This document shows, in pieces, positions 39,520 to 48,371 of a stretch of 64,000 nucleotides of DNA (positions are counted from its first letter, which is position 1; every line of letters starts with the position of its first letter). The notes below the pieces were generated by a model that was not told where the DNA came from, searched no databases, and saw nothing but the letters and a program-made list of their open reading frames with translations. This DNA is from Brasilonema sp. CT11. Lineage in GTDB: Bacteria; Cyanobacteriota; Cyanobacteriia; Cyanobacteriales; Nostocaceae. The DNA lies in assembly GCF_017982655.1 (NCBI RefSeq), contig NZ_JABXYX010000001.1, forward strand, positions 124,001-188,000, written 5' to 3'. The translations under genes and the position numbers were made by a program.

Positions 39520-39660
39520 AATTCAAAATTCAAAATTCAAAATTCAAAAAAAAGAATTCTTAATGCGTGAATTTTGAATTGATAATTTTGAATTTGAGCG
39601 TTAGCTCCGGCCCCCTTAGGGGCTAGCGAGTGGAGAGGGGTGTACCTCATGTACTTGCAA
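39520..39660. repeat. ATTCAAA heptamer repeats and palindrome between patG remnant and uvrB
   Basis: Tandem AATTCAAAATTCAAA units at 39520-39548 and inverted GAATTTTGAATT units at 39568-39596, followed by GCGTTAGCTCCGG and CCCCCTTAGGGGCTAGCG, a degenerate piece of the palindromic element family. Confidence 0.75.
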
Positions 39661-39680
39661 AACGCTGTAATTTTGAATTG

Positions 39681-41681
39681 TTATCGTCCCACCAACTTAT
39701 CCCGCAGCAACTTAATGCGATCGCGCAACTTCGCCGCCTCTTCAAACTCTAGTTTTTTCGCCGCTTCTTTCATCTGTGCTTCCAGCTGAGTAATCAACCC
39801 TGGAATCTCTTCTAGGGGAAATTCATCTATATGTTGTTCAACTGTATCTAACTCAGTTGCATTTAATCGCCGCGACACTTCTAAGAAAGACAAAATTGCA
39901 TTACTCGATTTTTTCTTGACAATTGGTTGCGGTGTAATTCCGTGCATCCGGTTATGAGCCATTTGAATATTGCGACGCCTCTCGGTTTCTTCCATAGCTT
40001 TGATCATGCTATCAGTCAAGGTATCTGCATACATAATCGCTTGTCCTCGCACATGACGCGCAGCTCTGCCAATCGTTTGAATCAAAGAACGTTCTGCACG
40101 CAAAAAGCCTTCTTTATCAGCATCCAAAATTGCCACCAGAGAAACCTCCGGTAAATCTAAACCTTCCCGCAGCAAGTTCACACCAACCAACACATCAAAG
40201 CTACCGTCGCGCAAATCCTGCAAAATCTCAATTCGTTCAATCGAATTAATTTCAGAATGCAGATACCTTACCCTAATACTGTTGTCTTGCAGATATTCAG
40301 TTAAATCTTCTGCCATGCGCTTAGTCAATGTTGTAATCAGCACTCGTTCCTGGCGGTCAACTCTATCTTTGATTTCGCCCAACAAATCATCGATTTGCCC
40401 TTCTGTCGGACGGACTATGATTTCTGGATCAACCACTCCAGTTGGTCTAATGATTTGTTGTGCGATATGACCTTCAGAAACTTCTAGTTCCCAATTTCCT
40501 GGAGTGGCGGAAACGAAAATACACTGATTCACCTTTGTCCAAAATTCCTCAGCCTTCAATGGACGGTTATCAGCCGCACTGGGTAGACGAAACCCATGCT
40601 CAATTAACACTTTTTTCCGTGCTTGGTCGCCGTTATACATTCCGCGTATTTGCGGTACAGTGACATGAGATTCATCTATGACCAACAGCCAATCTTTGGG
40701 GAAATAATCAATCAAACATTCGGGTGGCTCGCCTGCTTGGCGTCCTGCAAGGTGACGGGAATAGTTTTCCACACCATTGCAATAACCCACCTCACGCAAC
40801 ATTTCCAAATCATAGCGCGTCCTCTGGTCTATGCGTTGCGCTTCCAGTAATTTGCCAGCTTCCTCTAATTCTGCTTTTCGCTGTTTGAGTTCTGTAGCGA
40901 TCGCGTCGCAAGCTTCTTCTAACCTTTCTTCTGGAGTGACGAAGTGACGCGCCGGATAAAGATTCACCGCTTCTACACTCTTAATAATTTCACCTGTCAC
41001 AGGGTCAACATAGCGAATAGCGTCAATCTCATCACCAAAGAATTCCACGCGGATAATTCGGTCTTCATACGCTGGACCAATTTCCAACACATCACCCCGG
41101 ACGCGAAAACGTCCGCGACCTAACTCCACATCGTTGCGGCTATACTGAATGGATACTAAATCTTTCAGTATTTCCCGTTGGTTCACTTCCAAACCGACTT
41201 GAAAGGGAATAGCAGCTTTCAGGTATTCTGAAGGCATTCCTAAACCATAGATGCAACTAATAGATGCAACAACAACTACATCGCGGCGTTCAAAGAGCGA
41301 TCGCGTTGCTGAGTGTCGCAACATATCAATTTCATCGTTAATCGAAGCCGTTTTTTCTATATATGTATCGCTGACAGGAATATACGCTTCTGGCTGATAG
41401 TAATCGTAGTAGCTAACAAAATACTCAACTGCATTCTCAGCAAAGAATTCTCGCAACTCATTACACAGTTGTGCGGCAAGAGTTTTGTTGTGAGCAAGAA
41501 CCAGAGTGGGTTTCCCCACTTTTTCAATCACTGAGGCGATGGTAAAAGTTTTTCCCGTTCCCGTCGCTCCCAGTAAAGTTTGATACCTGTTTGCCTCATT
41601 TACGCTGGTGATAAGTTGGGCGATCGCTTGTGGTTGATCGCCTGTCGGTTGAAAGGGCGCTTGAAGATGAAATTGCGTCAT
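39681..41681 (-). CDS. uvrB: UvrABC excinuclease subunit B
   Basis: 666 residues, normal length. Walker A GATGTGKT at residues 38-45; beta-hairpin region [12 protein letters not shown] with the aromatic residues that lock onto damaged DNA; LVIDESH (Walker B); helicase motifs [21 protein letters not shown] and [10 protein letters not shown]-terminal UVR domain [24 protein letters not shown]. It verifies DNA lesions with UvrA and recruits UvrC for nucleotide excision repair. Single gene; the ATG at 41681 gives the usual N-terminus. Confidence 0.98.
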   Translation of the reverse strand: MTQFHLQAPFQPTGDQPQAIAQLITSVNEANRYQTLLGATGTGKTFTIASVIEKVGKPTLVLAHNKTLAAQLCNELREFFAENAVEYFVSYYDYYQPEAYIPVSDTYIEKTASINDEIDMLRHSATRSLFERRDVVVVASISCIYGLGMPSEYLKAAIPFQVGLEVNQREILKDLVSIQYSRNDVELGRGRFRVRGDVLEIGPAYEDRIIRVEFFGDEIDAIRYVDPVTGEIIKSVEAVNLYPARHFVTPEERLEEACDAIATELKQRKAELEEAGKLLEAQRIDQRTRYDLEMLREVGYCNGVENYSRHLAGRQAGEPPECLIDYFPKDWLLVIDESHVTVPQIRGMYNGDQARKKVLIEHGFRLPSAADNRPLKAEEFWTKVNQCIFVSATPGNWELEVSEGHIAQQIIRPTGVVDPEIIVRPTEGQIDDLLGEIKDRVDRQERVLITTLTKRMAEDLTEYLQDNSIRVRYLHSEINSIERIEILQDLRDGSFDVLVGVNLLREGLDLPEVSLVAILDADKEGFLRAERSLIQTIGRAARHVRGQAIMYADTLTDSMIKAMEETERRRNIQMAHNRMHGITPQPIVKKKSSNAILSFLEVSRRLNATELDTVEQHIDEFPLEEIPGLITQLEAQMKEAAKKLEFEEAAKLRDRIKLLRDKLVGR

Positions 41682-41966
41682 AGAAATTAATTTAGCTGCT
41701 TCTATTTAATATGCTAAGCAACTTCGACCCAATCGGTGCTTTTACTGTATAAATAAGTTTCGTCGCTAGTTTGGAATATGTGACCGATCTCTGCAACATT
41801 TCTTTATTATAGTTAACAAAAATCTTATATTTCTATTTAAAATATAAGTCTTACTAAAGAATTATACCTACACGATATTTTTAAAGTTAAACTGAAGATA
41901 TTAAGGAAAAATTTAACTTTCCCAGAATCTTGTAAAATAAGTTAACAATGCACCAGGTGAGAATGA

Positions 41967-42356
41967 ATGAGCATAAATAGCTCTGGTGAACCAAGAAGTC
42001 CTCGGCGAAAAAATTTGAAGCTTAACGGAGAAACTACAGTGGAAAATAATCAGGGTAAAAGTTGGGATCAAGTAGAGCACATAGGTAAAGTTGAAGTAGA
42101 TAATACACTACCTGTCGGTGGAATACGTCCAGTCAGCTCCAGTGATTTACAAGTTGTAGAGACAAGGAATGTAATGGGTATACGCCCAGTTACAGGCCAC
42201 TCATTTGAAATTGCTCACACTATGAACCAGTCTGGAACTCGTCCAGTTGGTACAAGTGATCTCGTCATTTATGAAACATACTCTGCCATGGGAAATCGCC
42301 CAATAGCGTCAAATACTATTGACGATCCTGAATCTCTCATGGGCTTTCTTGATTAG
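41967..42356 (+). CDS. Small protein with 19-residue tandem repeats, unknown function
   Basis: 129 residues. After a basic, polar N-terminus (about 45 residues) come three and a half exact-length 19-residue units: GIRPVSSSDLQVVETRNVM, GIRPVTGHSFEIAHTMNQS, GTRPVGTSDLVIYETYSAM and a last GNRPIASNTI. The pattern is G-x-RPV-x(4)-hydrophobic-x-hydrophobic-x-E/H-T. No signal peptide or membrane segment. I do not recognise a named family. It has its own promoter region and a terminator at 42384, so it is probably expressed alone. Confidence 0.75.
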   Translation: MSINSSGEPRSPRRKNLKLNGETTVENNQGKSWDQVEHIGKVEVDNTLPVGGIRPVSSSDLQVVETRNVMGIRPVTGHSFEIAHTMNQSGTRPVGTSDLVIYETYSAMGNRPIASNTIDDPESLMGFLD

Positions 42357-42383
42357 ATAAAAATTGTACATATAATTTTATTC

Positions 42384-42413
42384 ACCCGGTTTTCGTAAAG
42401 ATGCCGGGTTTTT
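42384..42413 (+). terminator. Intrinsic terminator after the 19-residue-repeat gene
   Basis: 6-bp G/C-rich stem ACCCGG / CCGGGT followed by TTTTT, 28 bp after the stop. Confidence 0.7.
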
Positions 42414-42924
42414 GATTAATCAAATAGGGGACATTAAGAGTTTTTCATAAAACATTATTATTAAATAGCCATCATGTACTTCCTTACATTAGAACAGAAC
42501 ACTAGAACAGATGAAAATTGATTGTTTATTCTGTAGAGTGCAGGCGTGTACCCCGTTCTGAGTCAGGAGTTGCTGTAGAGTGAAGGGCGCAGCCCGTTCT
42601 ATTTTCAAGTCAGTTAATCACGGGAAAATCCCACACACAAACAAGAATGAAAATACTGTTAAGCGTTAAGCGTTAAGCGTTCCCTATTCCCTATTTTCAA
42701 GACAGACTGCCATGTAGTCGCATCAAAAGTCTTTGATAACTAACTAGTGTTAAAGGAATAGTTAGTTATGACTCTTCCTCTCTCTTTTAGCATAGGAGAT
42801 TAATATATCTAGAGGTGGAAGACTGTTGTCACAAAATTCAGCTAATTTGGAAGAGTAATAAAAAGCAAGTTCAAAGTTAACAGTTAACTTTGAAACGTAA
42901 TTGATAGAATTCCTGGAGGGCTAA
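42414..42924. other. Intergenic region with AAGCGTT heptamers upstream of the csbD-like gene
   Basis: About 510 bp. It contains GTTAAGCGTTAAGCGTTAAG heptamer repeats at about 42659-42678, then TTCCCTATTCCCTATTT, and two similar 20-bp stretches ending CCCGTTCT (near 42550 and 42590). A ribosome site TGGAGGG precedes the next start. No gene seen. Confidence 0.55.
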
Positions 42925-43107
42925 ATGAGTTTAGAAGATAAAGCTAAGGCAACAGCTAAAAATATTGAAGGTAAAATTCAAGAAGCAGTAGGAAACCTTA
43001 CTGGCGATCCAGAAGATAAAGCTAAAGGTCAGGCTAAGCAAGCAGAAGGCGAAGTACGTCATGGTGTTGAAAATGTAAAAGATGACGTAAAAGATGCGCT
43101 TAAATAG
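42925..43107 (+). CDS. CsbD-family stress-response protein
   Basis: 60 residues, very hydrophilic, rich in Lys, Glu and Ala: SLEDKAKATAKNIEGKIQEA at the start, then GNLTGDPEDKAKGQAKQAEG, the CsbD core. CsbD proteins are small, general-stress-induced proteins without known biochemical activity. Start ATG follows CTGGAGGG with good spacing. Followed by a strong terminator at 43221. Confidence 0.92.
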   Translation: MSLEDKAKATAKNIEGKIQEAVGNLTGDPEDKAKGQAKQAEGEVRHGVENVKDDVKDALK

Positions 43108-43220
43108 AACTAATGCTTTTTTTGCTAAGTTTGGGCGTTTGTAATGGCGTATTTATTTTAAGAAATACCTACGCTATTAAACCTAACAACTCATAGTTAC
43201 GCGCGTTATCAAAGCGCAGG

Positions 43221-43252
43221 AACGAAGTCCGCGTTAGCGGGCTTCGTTTTTT
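43221..43252 (+). terminator. Intrinsic terminator downstream of the csbD-like gene
   Basis: 12-bp stem AACGAAGTCCGC / GCGGGCTTCGTT with one G-U pair and loop GTTA, followed by TTTT. It is 114 bp past the csbD stop. Confidence 0.85.
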
Positions 43253-43366
43253 ATCGAGTACTTTAGATTCACTCAGTCATTGTAGAAAATTGAACACAGA
43301 CTCAATGAACTGTAATTGATCTTCTATTTCAGTTGACTGAGAACTGATTTTAGGGAGGTAAGAAGT

Positions 43367-43807
43367 ATGAGTCTGCTGAAGCAGAGCCGCCAAGTCATTA
43401 TAGCTTGTGTGTTGATTTTAATCTTAACTTTGACAACTGCCTGTGGCGGTGGTAATACGACACAAGCTAATCGCACAACTAACCCACCAATCGTTGGTAA
43501 AAACGTCGCTTCCGGAGAATTAGGGCGAGTGAATATCCCCGCAGGAGAAAGTTTTGGTGACTGGGTTGTACAGACATCAAAGGGATTAATATCAGAGGCT
43601 TATGTGCGTGACAACAATAAATTAGGTGTTGTTATTTCCTCTAAAGTTCCTCCCAGTGATGTGCGTCCCTTAGCAAAATCCTTAGTAGAAGGTTTTCGTC
43701 ACAACTTTCCCAATCAAGACTTGAAAGTTTTAGTATATGCGCCTGATAAGAAACTCATTTTGACAGCACAGTATGACGTGCAAACAAATCAAGTTCAGTA
43801 CACGTAA
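43367..43807 (+). CDS. Small putative lipoprotein of unknown function
   Basis: 146 residues. Basic start, hydrophobic segment (residues 10-22) and lipobox LTTAC with Cys26, so membrane anchoring on the outside of the cytoplasmic membrane is likely. The mature part has a Thr/Asn-rich tether, then about 100 residues with DWVVQTSKGLISEAYVRDNN and RPLAKSLVEGFRHNFPNQDL; family not recognised. Ribosome site GGGAGG precedes the ATG. It is 75 bp upstream of the 174-residue gene and may be co-transcribed with it. Confidence 0.75.
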   Translation: MSLLKQSRQVIIACVLILILTLTTACGGGNTTQANRTTNPPIVGKNVASGELGRVNIPAGESFGDWVVQTSKGLISEAYVRDNNKLGVVISSKVPPSDVRPLAKSLVEGFRHNFPNQDLKVLVYAPDKKLILTAQYDVQTNQVQYT

Positions 43808-43882
43808 TTGCTGAATTTGATAAAAAGCTTTACAAAAGTCAGTTAATTTCAAAAGCTTGATAAGACAAAGGAGATTAGTAAA

Positions 43883-44407
43883 ATGAGCAGCAGCGATCAA
43901 TACAGACGTGACATCATGGGTGATTTGGCTCACGGAAATGTTGACTCTTTAGATCAAGCCCCCACCTCTTCAGGAAGAGAGTACGAGAGTTTTGATGATT
44001 TTGCCCAGGGCTCAACACACGAAGAACGCCGTCATTTGTTTAATCAGTGTTTACATCATGACAACGTTCCTCCCCACCAAATGGAGCCAGAATTGCAAAA
44101 GGCAATTTCTCATATTAAACCTAATGAACGCGATGATGTTGCACGCAGCTTCTTGAAGCACTTCAAGCAAAAAGGATTCGATGATCGGCATCTGGAACAA
44201 CAACTTAGTCTTTCCACTCACTCTGCTAATCAAATGAGCGCTGAGGATGTCAGTAAACTCGCCTCCTTCGCTTATCACAACCATCCCGAGATCTTCCGCG
44301 AAGTGTTGGCAGAGCAACCGGGTATTATCAGGTTTCTTAGTAATCCTGTTGTAGCAGCCATTTTGGGAATTGCTGCAGCAAAATGGTTAGGTAATCACAA
44401 CCGATAA
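43883..44407 (+). CDS. Conserved-looking hydrophilic protein with C-terminal hydrophobic segment, unknown function
   Basis: 174 residues. Acidic/His-rich and mostly helical (DQYRRDIMGDLAHG, DDVARSFLKHFKQKGFDDRHLEQQ), ending with a hydrophobic Ala-rich helix NPVVAAILGIAAAKWLG that could insert in a membrane or lie in a membrane-active fold. Family not recognised. The ATG has AAAGGAG upstream. A terminator at 44441 closes this gene, or the pair with the lipoprotein gene. Confidence 0.7.
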   Translation: MSSSDQYRRDIMGDLAHGNVDSLDQAPTSSGREYESFDDFAQGSTHEERRHLFNQCLHHDNVPPHQMEPELQKAISHIKPNERDDVARSFLKHFKQKGFDDRHLEQQLSLSTHSANQMSAEDVSKLASFAYHNHPEIFREVLAEQPGIIRFLSNPVVAAILGIAAAKWLGNHNR

Positions 44408-44440
44408 AAGTTGAGTGTTGAGTTCTTAAGTTTGTAGTAG

Positions 44441-44466
44441 GGTGGGCAAGAATGCCCATCTTTTTT
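44441..44466 (+). terminator. Intrinsic terminator after the 174-residue protein gene
   Basis: 6-bp stem TGGGCA / TGCCCA with AGAA loop, followed after TC by TTTTTT, 36 bp past the stop. Confidence 0.78.
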
Positions 44467-44877
44467 ATTTTATAGTGGTAAATTTACCAAATTTTTATCT
44501 CGTAATTTAGGTGATGAATCATCTGGAAGCTTGATCTAAGCTCACTATTCATGCTATGTAATGTTTACGTAATAACAACATTCACTTTAAATTTTGTGTT
44601 AAGACAACTAGAAATAGTTGATTTTGCTTACCTAAACAGTGACACTCATTACTATGCAATTTCATTAGCATTACTGAAGACACCGCTAGTATCTCAGAAA
44701 TGAAAGCAAGTGTAGGAGTTGCCATCCGCCTTTGATAGATGTTTTTTGATTTGGTGTGCGACAGGTTAACGCTAACCCGTCGCAGCACTTTTGTGTGCAA
44801 CTATTTTGAGGTACGAGCGAATCTCACTCCAGGGTAAATCTACCATCAACTTTTACCTACTTACAGGAGTGAGTTCC
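44467..44877 (+). promoter_or_regulatory. Leader region of the PEP-CTERM protein gene
   Basis: About 410 bp. The open frame of the next gene extends back to 44791, but the ATG at 44878, preceded by ACAGGAGTGAG, is the better start. The region should hold the promoter; no box is certain. A short inverted repeat GTGCGACAGGTTAACG...CGTCGCAC lies near 44756-44789. Confidence 0.45.
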
Positions 44878-45849
44878 ATGACAAGATTTCAAGTTAGAAG
44901 AAAGTTACGTAAAGCTTGTTCTAAAGCAAAATATGTTGCTTTAGGAACACTGAGCATGGGACAGACGAGTGTTAATCGAACTGGGAGCAGACTGGGCGTA
45001 AGAGCTAGTCTGAAATTGGTAGGAATAAAGCCGTTCATTCGCGTTTTAACATTAGGCTCTACCACTGTACTGGGATTGAGTGTAGTCGCAGGTTCAGCCC
45101 ACGCAACTACCTTTACACTTACTTCCCCAACTTCGGGTGGAACATTGGGCAATGGATTCACCCCAGTAGGTGGAATTGTTTTGGATTTGATAGGTCAGAA
45201 CAATGCGCGGGTAACTAGCCAGTTGGCTGCCAATCAAACTTTTGTAGGCTTTTATGATAATGGCACTCCAGTAGCTTACCGAGGTAATCCAGGTACTATC
45301 GGTATCCAAACTGGTTTTGATTCGTCAGTTATCTCAGCACTGGGGGGAGGTATTAAGGAGGCTGCTATCCGCTTCTCTCTTTATGACGGCGATTCAGCGT
45401 CTGGTAACTTCGATTTCAATCAAAATACACTGCAAGTCAATGGTCTAAACTTTGGCAATTGGAGCAGTGTAAATACTCAAAACACTGATGCGCAAGGAAA
45501 TGCTGGTTCTGCTGGTTTCAGTAACGGCGGTTTCCGCAATGATACACTAGATACGGGCTGGTTCTATTCCAACAATGCGACACTCCTTACCAACTTGTAT
45601 AACAGCTTTGTGAACACACAAAAAGTTGTTTACAAAGTTCTAGATGCTACTCCGTACGACAACTATTATGACTTTACACAGGGAATAAGTGCTAACTTGA
45701 CCAACGTTGGTCAAGGTCCATCAGTGCAACCTTCTAATCCTGTTCCCGAACCTTTAACCATATTAGGTTCACTAGCAGCAGGTAGTTTTGGTGTCGCTCT
45801 GCGCCGTAAATACAACAAGCAGCAACAAAAAGAGACTGCAAAAGTGTAG
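44878..45849 (+). CDS. PEP-CTERM sorting-domain protein, putative cyanoexosortase substrate
   Basis: 323 residues. Basic N-terminus, long signal-like hydrophobic stretch ending GSAHAT (about residues 58-76), a mature Gly/Asn/Thr/Phe-rich beta-type domain, and a C-terminal sorting tail: VPEPLTILGSLAAGSFGVAL followed by RRKYNKQQQKE, i.e. PEP motif, hydrophobic helix and basic end. Such proteins are cut or transferred by exosortase at the PEP motif and exported to the surface or matrix. It lies 92 bp upstream of the exosortase gene with a hairpin between, so it is likely this locus's dedicated substrate. Confidence 0.9.
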   Translation: MTRFQVRRKLRKACSKAKYVALGTLSMGQTSVNRTGSRLGVRASLKLVGIKPFIRVLTLGSTTVLGLSVVAGSAHATTFTLTSPTSGGTLGNGFTPVGGIVLDLIGQNNARVTSQLAANQTFVGFYDNGTPVAYRGNPGTIGIQTGFDSSVISALGGGIKEAAIRFSLYDGDSASGNFDFNQNTLQVNGLNFGNWSSVNTQNTDAQGNAGSAGFSNGGFRNDTLDTGWFYSNNATLLTNLYNSFVNTQKVVYKVLDATPYDNYYDFTQGISANLTNVGQGPSVQPSNPVPEPLTILGSLAAGSFGVALRRKYNKQQQKETAKV

Positions 45850-45897
45850 CAAAACGAGACAAGTAGAATAAACTTCCTCTATCCATCTCATCACTTG

Positions 45898-45918
45898 CCA
45901 GGGGTAATAAACCCCTGG
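45898..45918 (+). terminator. Hairpin between substrate gene and exosortase gene
   Basis: Perfect 8-bp stem CCAGGGGT / ACCCCTGG with AATAA loop, followed by TTAATAG rather than a full T run. It could be a partial terminator that lowers exosortase expression relative to its substrate. Confidence 0.55.
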
Positions 45919-45941
45919 TTAATAGCTATATTCATCATTAT

Positions 45942-46799
45942 ATGAAAGCTTCCCAACTCACAGTCTCACAACTCAAATACCCCCAAATCTGGCTATTAGC
46001 TATAGGAGCAAGCTTAATTGCAATTGATTTGGCTGTGCTTTGGAAAGCCAATAATTCTAGCCTGTTAGGCATGACTTTTCTATTTTGGGCGGCTATATCT
46101 TCCTTAGTTTGGGAAAAGCGCCACAGTTTAAATCTAGAAAGTGGAGTTTTCTCTAGTTTCTTTGGTCTAACACTGATTGCGCTGTTACTCATCAAGAGTA
46201 TATCCCTCACAAGCTTTGGTGTTTTGTTGTATCTTTCTCCAGTGATTTTTGCCATTGGTTTTGCAATGCTTGCTTCTGGTTTTAAGGGACTAAAGCAATA
46301 CAAAGCAGAATTATTCATTCTATTTTTTCTGAGTGTACCTAAATTATTATCTTCATGGCTTGATATCTCCCTGTTAACTGCCAAATTTACAACTTTAATT
46401 CTTTGGTACACAGGTTTTGATGTTGCTCGACAAGGAACTCTAATTTATCTCCGGACTGGAAGCGTAGAAGTTTATTCTGGCTGTTCTGGAATAGAACTGA
46501 TATTCCAACTAGTAGGTTTAGCTCTACTTTTTCTGTTAATGTTTCCTCAAAATTGGAAGCACAAAATCCTGATAGCATCTACAGCTGCCACTTTGGCGTT
46601 TATTGTGAATGCTTTCAGAGTCGCTCTAATGGCTATCTTGGTAGCGCAAGGACATATGGAAGTCTTTGATTACTGGCATGACGGAGACGGTTCTTTGGTA
46701 TTTTCGCTGATTGCTGTGTTATTTTTTGGATTATTTTGCTGGTTTTACCTTGGAAGGTCTGAATTAAGAAATAAAGACGCCACGGAGTCATCAAAATAA
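45942..46799 (+). CDS. Cyanoexosortase A
   Basis: 285 residues with about eight membrane helices. The exosortase catalytic residues are present: Cys181 in YSGCSGIELI, Arg226 in VNAFRVALM, and His246 in YWHDGDGS. Enzymes of this family recognise PEP-CTERM tails and act as membrane transpeptidases for surface export. It is followed directly by its associated protein gene (stop TAA overlaps an ATG) and an HpsJ-like gene, the arrangement of the cyanobacterial type A system. The symbol crtA used for this enzyme is left out because it clashes with a carotenoid gene. Confidence 0.92.
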   Translation: MKASQLTVSQLKYPQIWLLAIGASLIAIDLAVLWKANNSSLLGMTFLFWAAISSLVWEKRHSLNLESGVFSSFFGLTLIALLLIKSISLTSFGVLLYLSPVIFAIGFAMLASGFKGLKQYKAELFILFFLSVPKLLSSWLDISLLTAKFTTLILWYTGFDVARQGTLIYLRTGSVEVYSGCSGIELIFQLVGLALLFLLMFPQNWKHKILIASTAATLAFIVNAFRVALMAILVAQGHMEVFDYWHDGDGSLVFSLIAVLFFGLFCWFYLGRSELRNKDATESSK

Positions 46800-46812
46800 T
46801 GATTTGGAAACG

Positions 46813-47463
46813 ATGATTTGGAAACAATTGCGCATACCACTTTTGGCTTTCACTCTGAGTGGCGTCCTGTTTGTTTTAGGAACTATAGTGTTTCTTCCCA
46901 CAAAAGATAAACAGACAGTGACTGCGTTTACATTTCCTCAAGAGGTTCCTTTACCACAATGGCAATTCAGCGTAAGTCGTCCACTACCACAGCCAACAAA
47001 AAAGATTTACCAAGTCATAGCTCAAAAGCATTATCAATACCTAAACAAGAATTTTGTTCTAGATATTGAAATGCGTTATTTGAAAGATGGAGATGTTGTT
47101 CAGTTTCTGCGAGATTTTAATTTGATCTCTTTCCCTGCTGTTGTACGTCAGCAACAAGGAGTTGGCTACTATGGTTTGGGAGTAGAAAAGCAACGAGCTT
47201 ACTTGAGTGCGTGTATCAACCCTCAAGGCGGCAGTACATTTACTAATCAACAATTTAATCTAAATCTATATATCCACGCAATCCAACTGAAACGTCTATT
47301 GTCCTGGATATTGAGTCAGAAACAACTTCAAGACAACCGTTGTCTTTGGGCGCATTTATCAGTTCCTTTAAAAAATTCTTCTCCAGAAGCAGCTTACCAA
47401 GTTTTAGAAAAGGCTTGGTTTTCTTGGTATCAGTGGTGGGAACCACGCTTTCCCAAGTCCTAA
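46813..47463 (+). CDS. Cyanoexosortase A system-associated protein
   Basis: 216 residues from the ATG at 46813. One N-terminal membrane segment (IPLLAFTLSGVLFVLGTIVF), then an extracytoplasmic domain with KHYQYLNKNFVLDIEMRYL, GVGYYGLGVEKQRAYLSACI and NRCLWAHLSVPL, like proteins always found beside cyanoexosortase A (an EpsI-like companion role is assumed). A 14-bp tandem duplication (ATGATTTGGAAAC) doubles the start region: the first ATG at 46799 codes for only five residues and stops on the second ATG. The C-terminal coding region is followed 38 bp later by the HpsJ-like gene. Confidence 0.82.
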   Translation: MIWKQLRIPLLAFTLSGVLFVLGTIVFLPTKDKQTVTAFTFPQEVPLPQWQFSVSRPLPQPTKKIYQVIAQKHYQYLNKNFVLDIEMRYLKDGDVVQFLRDFNLISFPAVVRQQQGVGYYGLGVEKQRAYLSACINPQGGSTFTNQQFNLNLYIHAIQLKRLLSWILSQKQLQDNRCLWAHLSVPLKNSSPEAAYQVLEKAWFSWYQWWEPRFPKS

Positions 47464-47501
47464 ATTATCGTCAATTCTTTCAGTTTCACTCGGTTAGCAA
47501 A

Positions 47502-48218
47502 ATGACAAAATCAAATAGCGATAAATTTCTTCCCGTAGTTCAAGAACTACAAGACTTTGCCTTCAGTCAGCAAGGCTCGATGACAATAGTGCGATCGCTG
47601 GGCTATGGTTTATTATTATTGGCATTGTTCGACATCATTGAGATGTTTATCCCGCCCAATTTTATGAACCCTATTTGGGAGTTTCAAACAATGGGGATGC
47701 TAGTTGAAAAAGTACCAGTGCCTTTAATTGGGTTAGTGTTAGTGTTTTTTGGAGAGCTACATTCGCGATCTAAATTAGAGATTCCTATTTTAAAGTTTTT
47801 ATCTTGGTTAACTTTATTATTTGGAATCTTATTTTTTCTAATGATACCTTTAGGACTTGCTAGCACCATTCGGTTAAACACTCAAAATGCAGCTCAAGTT
47901 CAAACTGTATCCACTCAACAAATATCTCAAGCCGATCAATTAGAACAACAAGTGAATAAAGCTTCACCCGAACAGATAGATAAATTTCTCAAAAGCCAAG
48001 GTCGCCAAACAGATGGTAAAAATCCTCAACAATTAAAGGAGCAATTGTTATCACAAGTTTCACAAGCTAAACAACAGATTAAAACTCAAGCAGAAGCAAC
48101 TCAGTCTTTTCGAGGGTTAAACTTGATTAAGACTTCTGTAAAATGGAATCTTGGTGCTGTGGTTGCAGGAACTTTGTTTATCAGTATTTGGAAGGGAACC
48201 CGTTGGGCGAGAAATTGA
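47502..48218 (+). CDS. HpsJ-like membrane protein of the cyanoexosortase locus
   Basis: 238 residues from the ATG at 47502; the frame is open back to 47340 inside the previous gene, which is not used. Four membrane segments: two near residues 28-50 and 67-85, one near 97-117 and one near 215-230. Between the last two is a Gln-rich coiled-coil-like stretch (QADQLEQQVNKASPEQIDKF). HpsJ proteins are needed for hormogonium polysaccharide secretion in Nostoc; the exosortase-linked type is a relative of unknown action. Last gene of the locus, ending at a palindromic repeat. Confidence 0.82.
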   Translation: MTKSNSDKFLPVVQELQDFAFSQQGSMTIVRSLGYGLLLLALFDIIEMFIPPNFMNPIWEFQTMGMLVEKVPVPLIGLVLVFFGELHSRSKLEIPILKFLSWLTLLFGILFFLMIPLGLASTIRLNTQNAAQVQTVSTQQISQADQLEQQVNKASPEQIDKFLKSQGRQTDGKNPQQLKEQLLSQVSQAKQQIKTQAEATQSFRGLNLIKTSVKWNLGAVVAGTLFISIWKGTRWARN

Positions 48219-48250
48219 TATAACGCGGGGATATCTAGAGATTTATTTTT

Positions 48251-48369
48251 CTCGTTCCTATGCTCTGCATGGGAACGCCTAAAGGGAGGCAGAGCCTCCC
48301 AATGATTATAATGATTATATTGAGGCAGAGCCTCAAGTTATGCATTCCCTGGCTGAGCCAGGGAACGAG
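48251..48369. repeat. About 120-bp multi-hairpin palindromic repeat between convergent genes
   Basis: Outer arms CTCGTTCC (48251-48258) and GGGAACGAG (48361-48369). Inside are three hairpins: GGGAGGC-AGA-GCCTCCC, TGAGGC-AGA-GCCTCA and TCCCTGGCT-GA-GCCAGGGA, separated by AATGATTATAATGATTATAT. It lies between the HpsJ-like and rpe stops and may serve as a two-way terminator. Confidence 0.85.
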
Positions 48370-48371
48370 AG

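Noticed and set aside
39520-39600. Tandem ATTCAAA units considered as CRISPR
   Set aside because: Heptamer repeats without spacers; a short tandem repeat, not a CRISPR array. No CRISPR array or cas gene was seen anywhere in the window.
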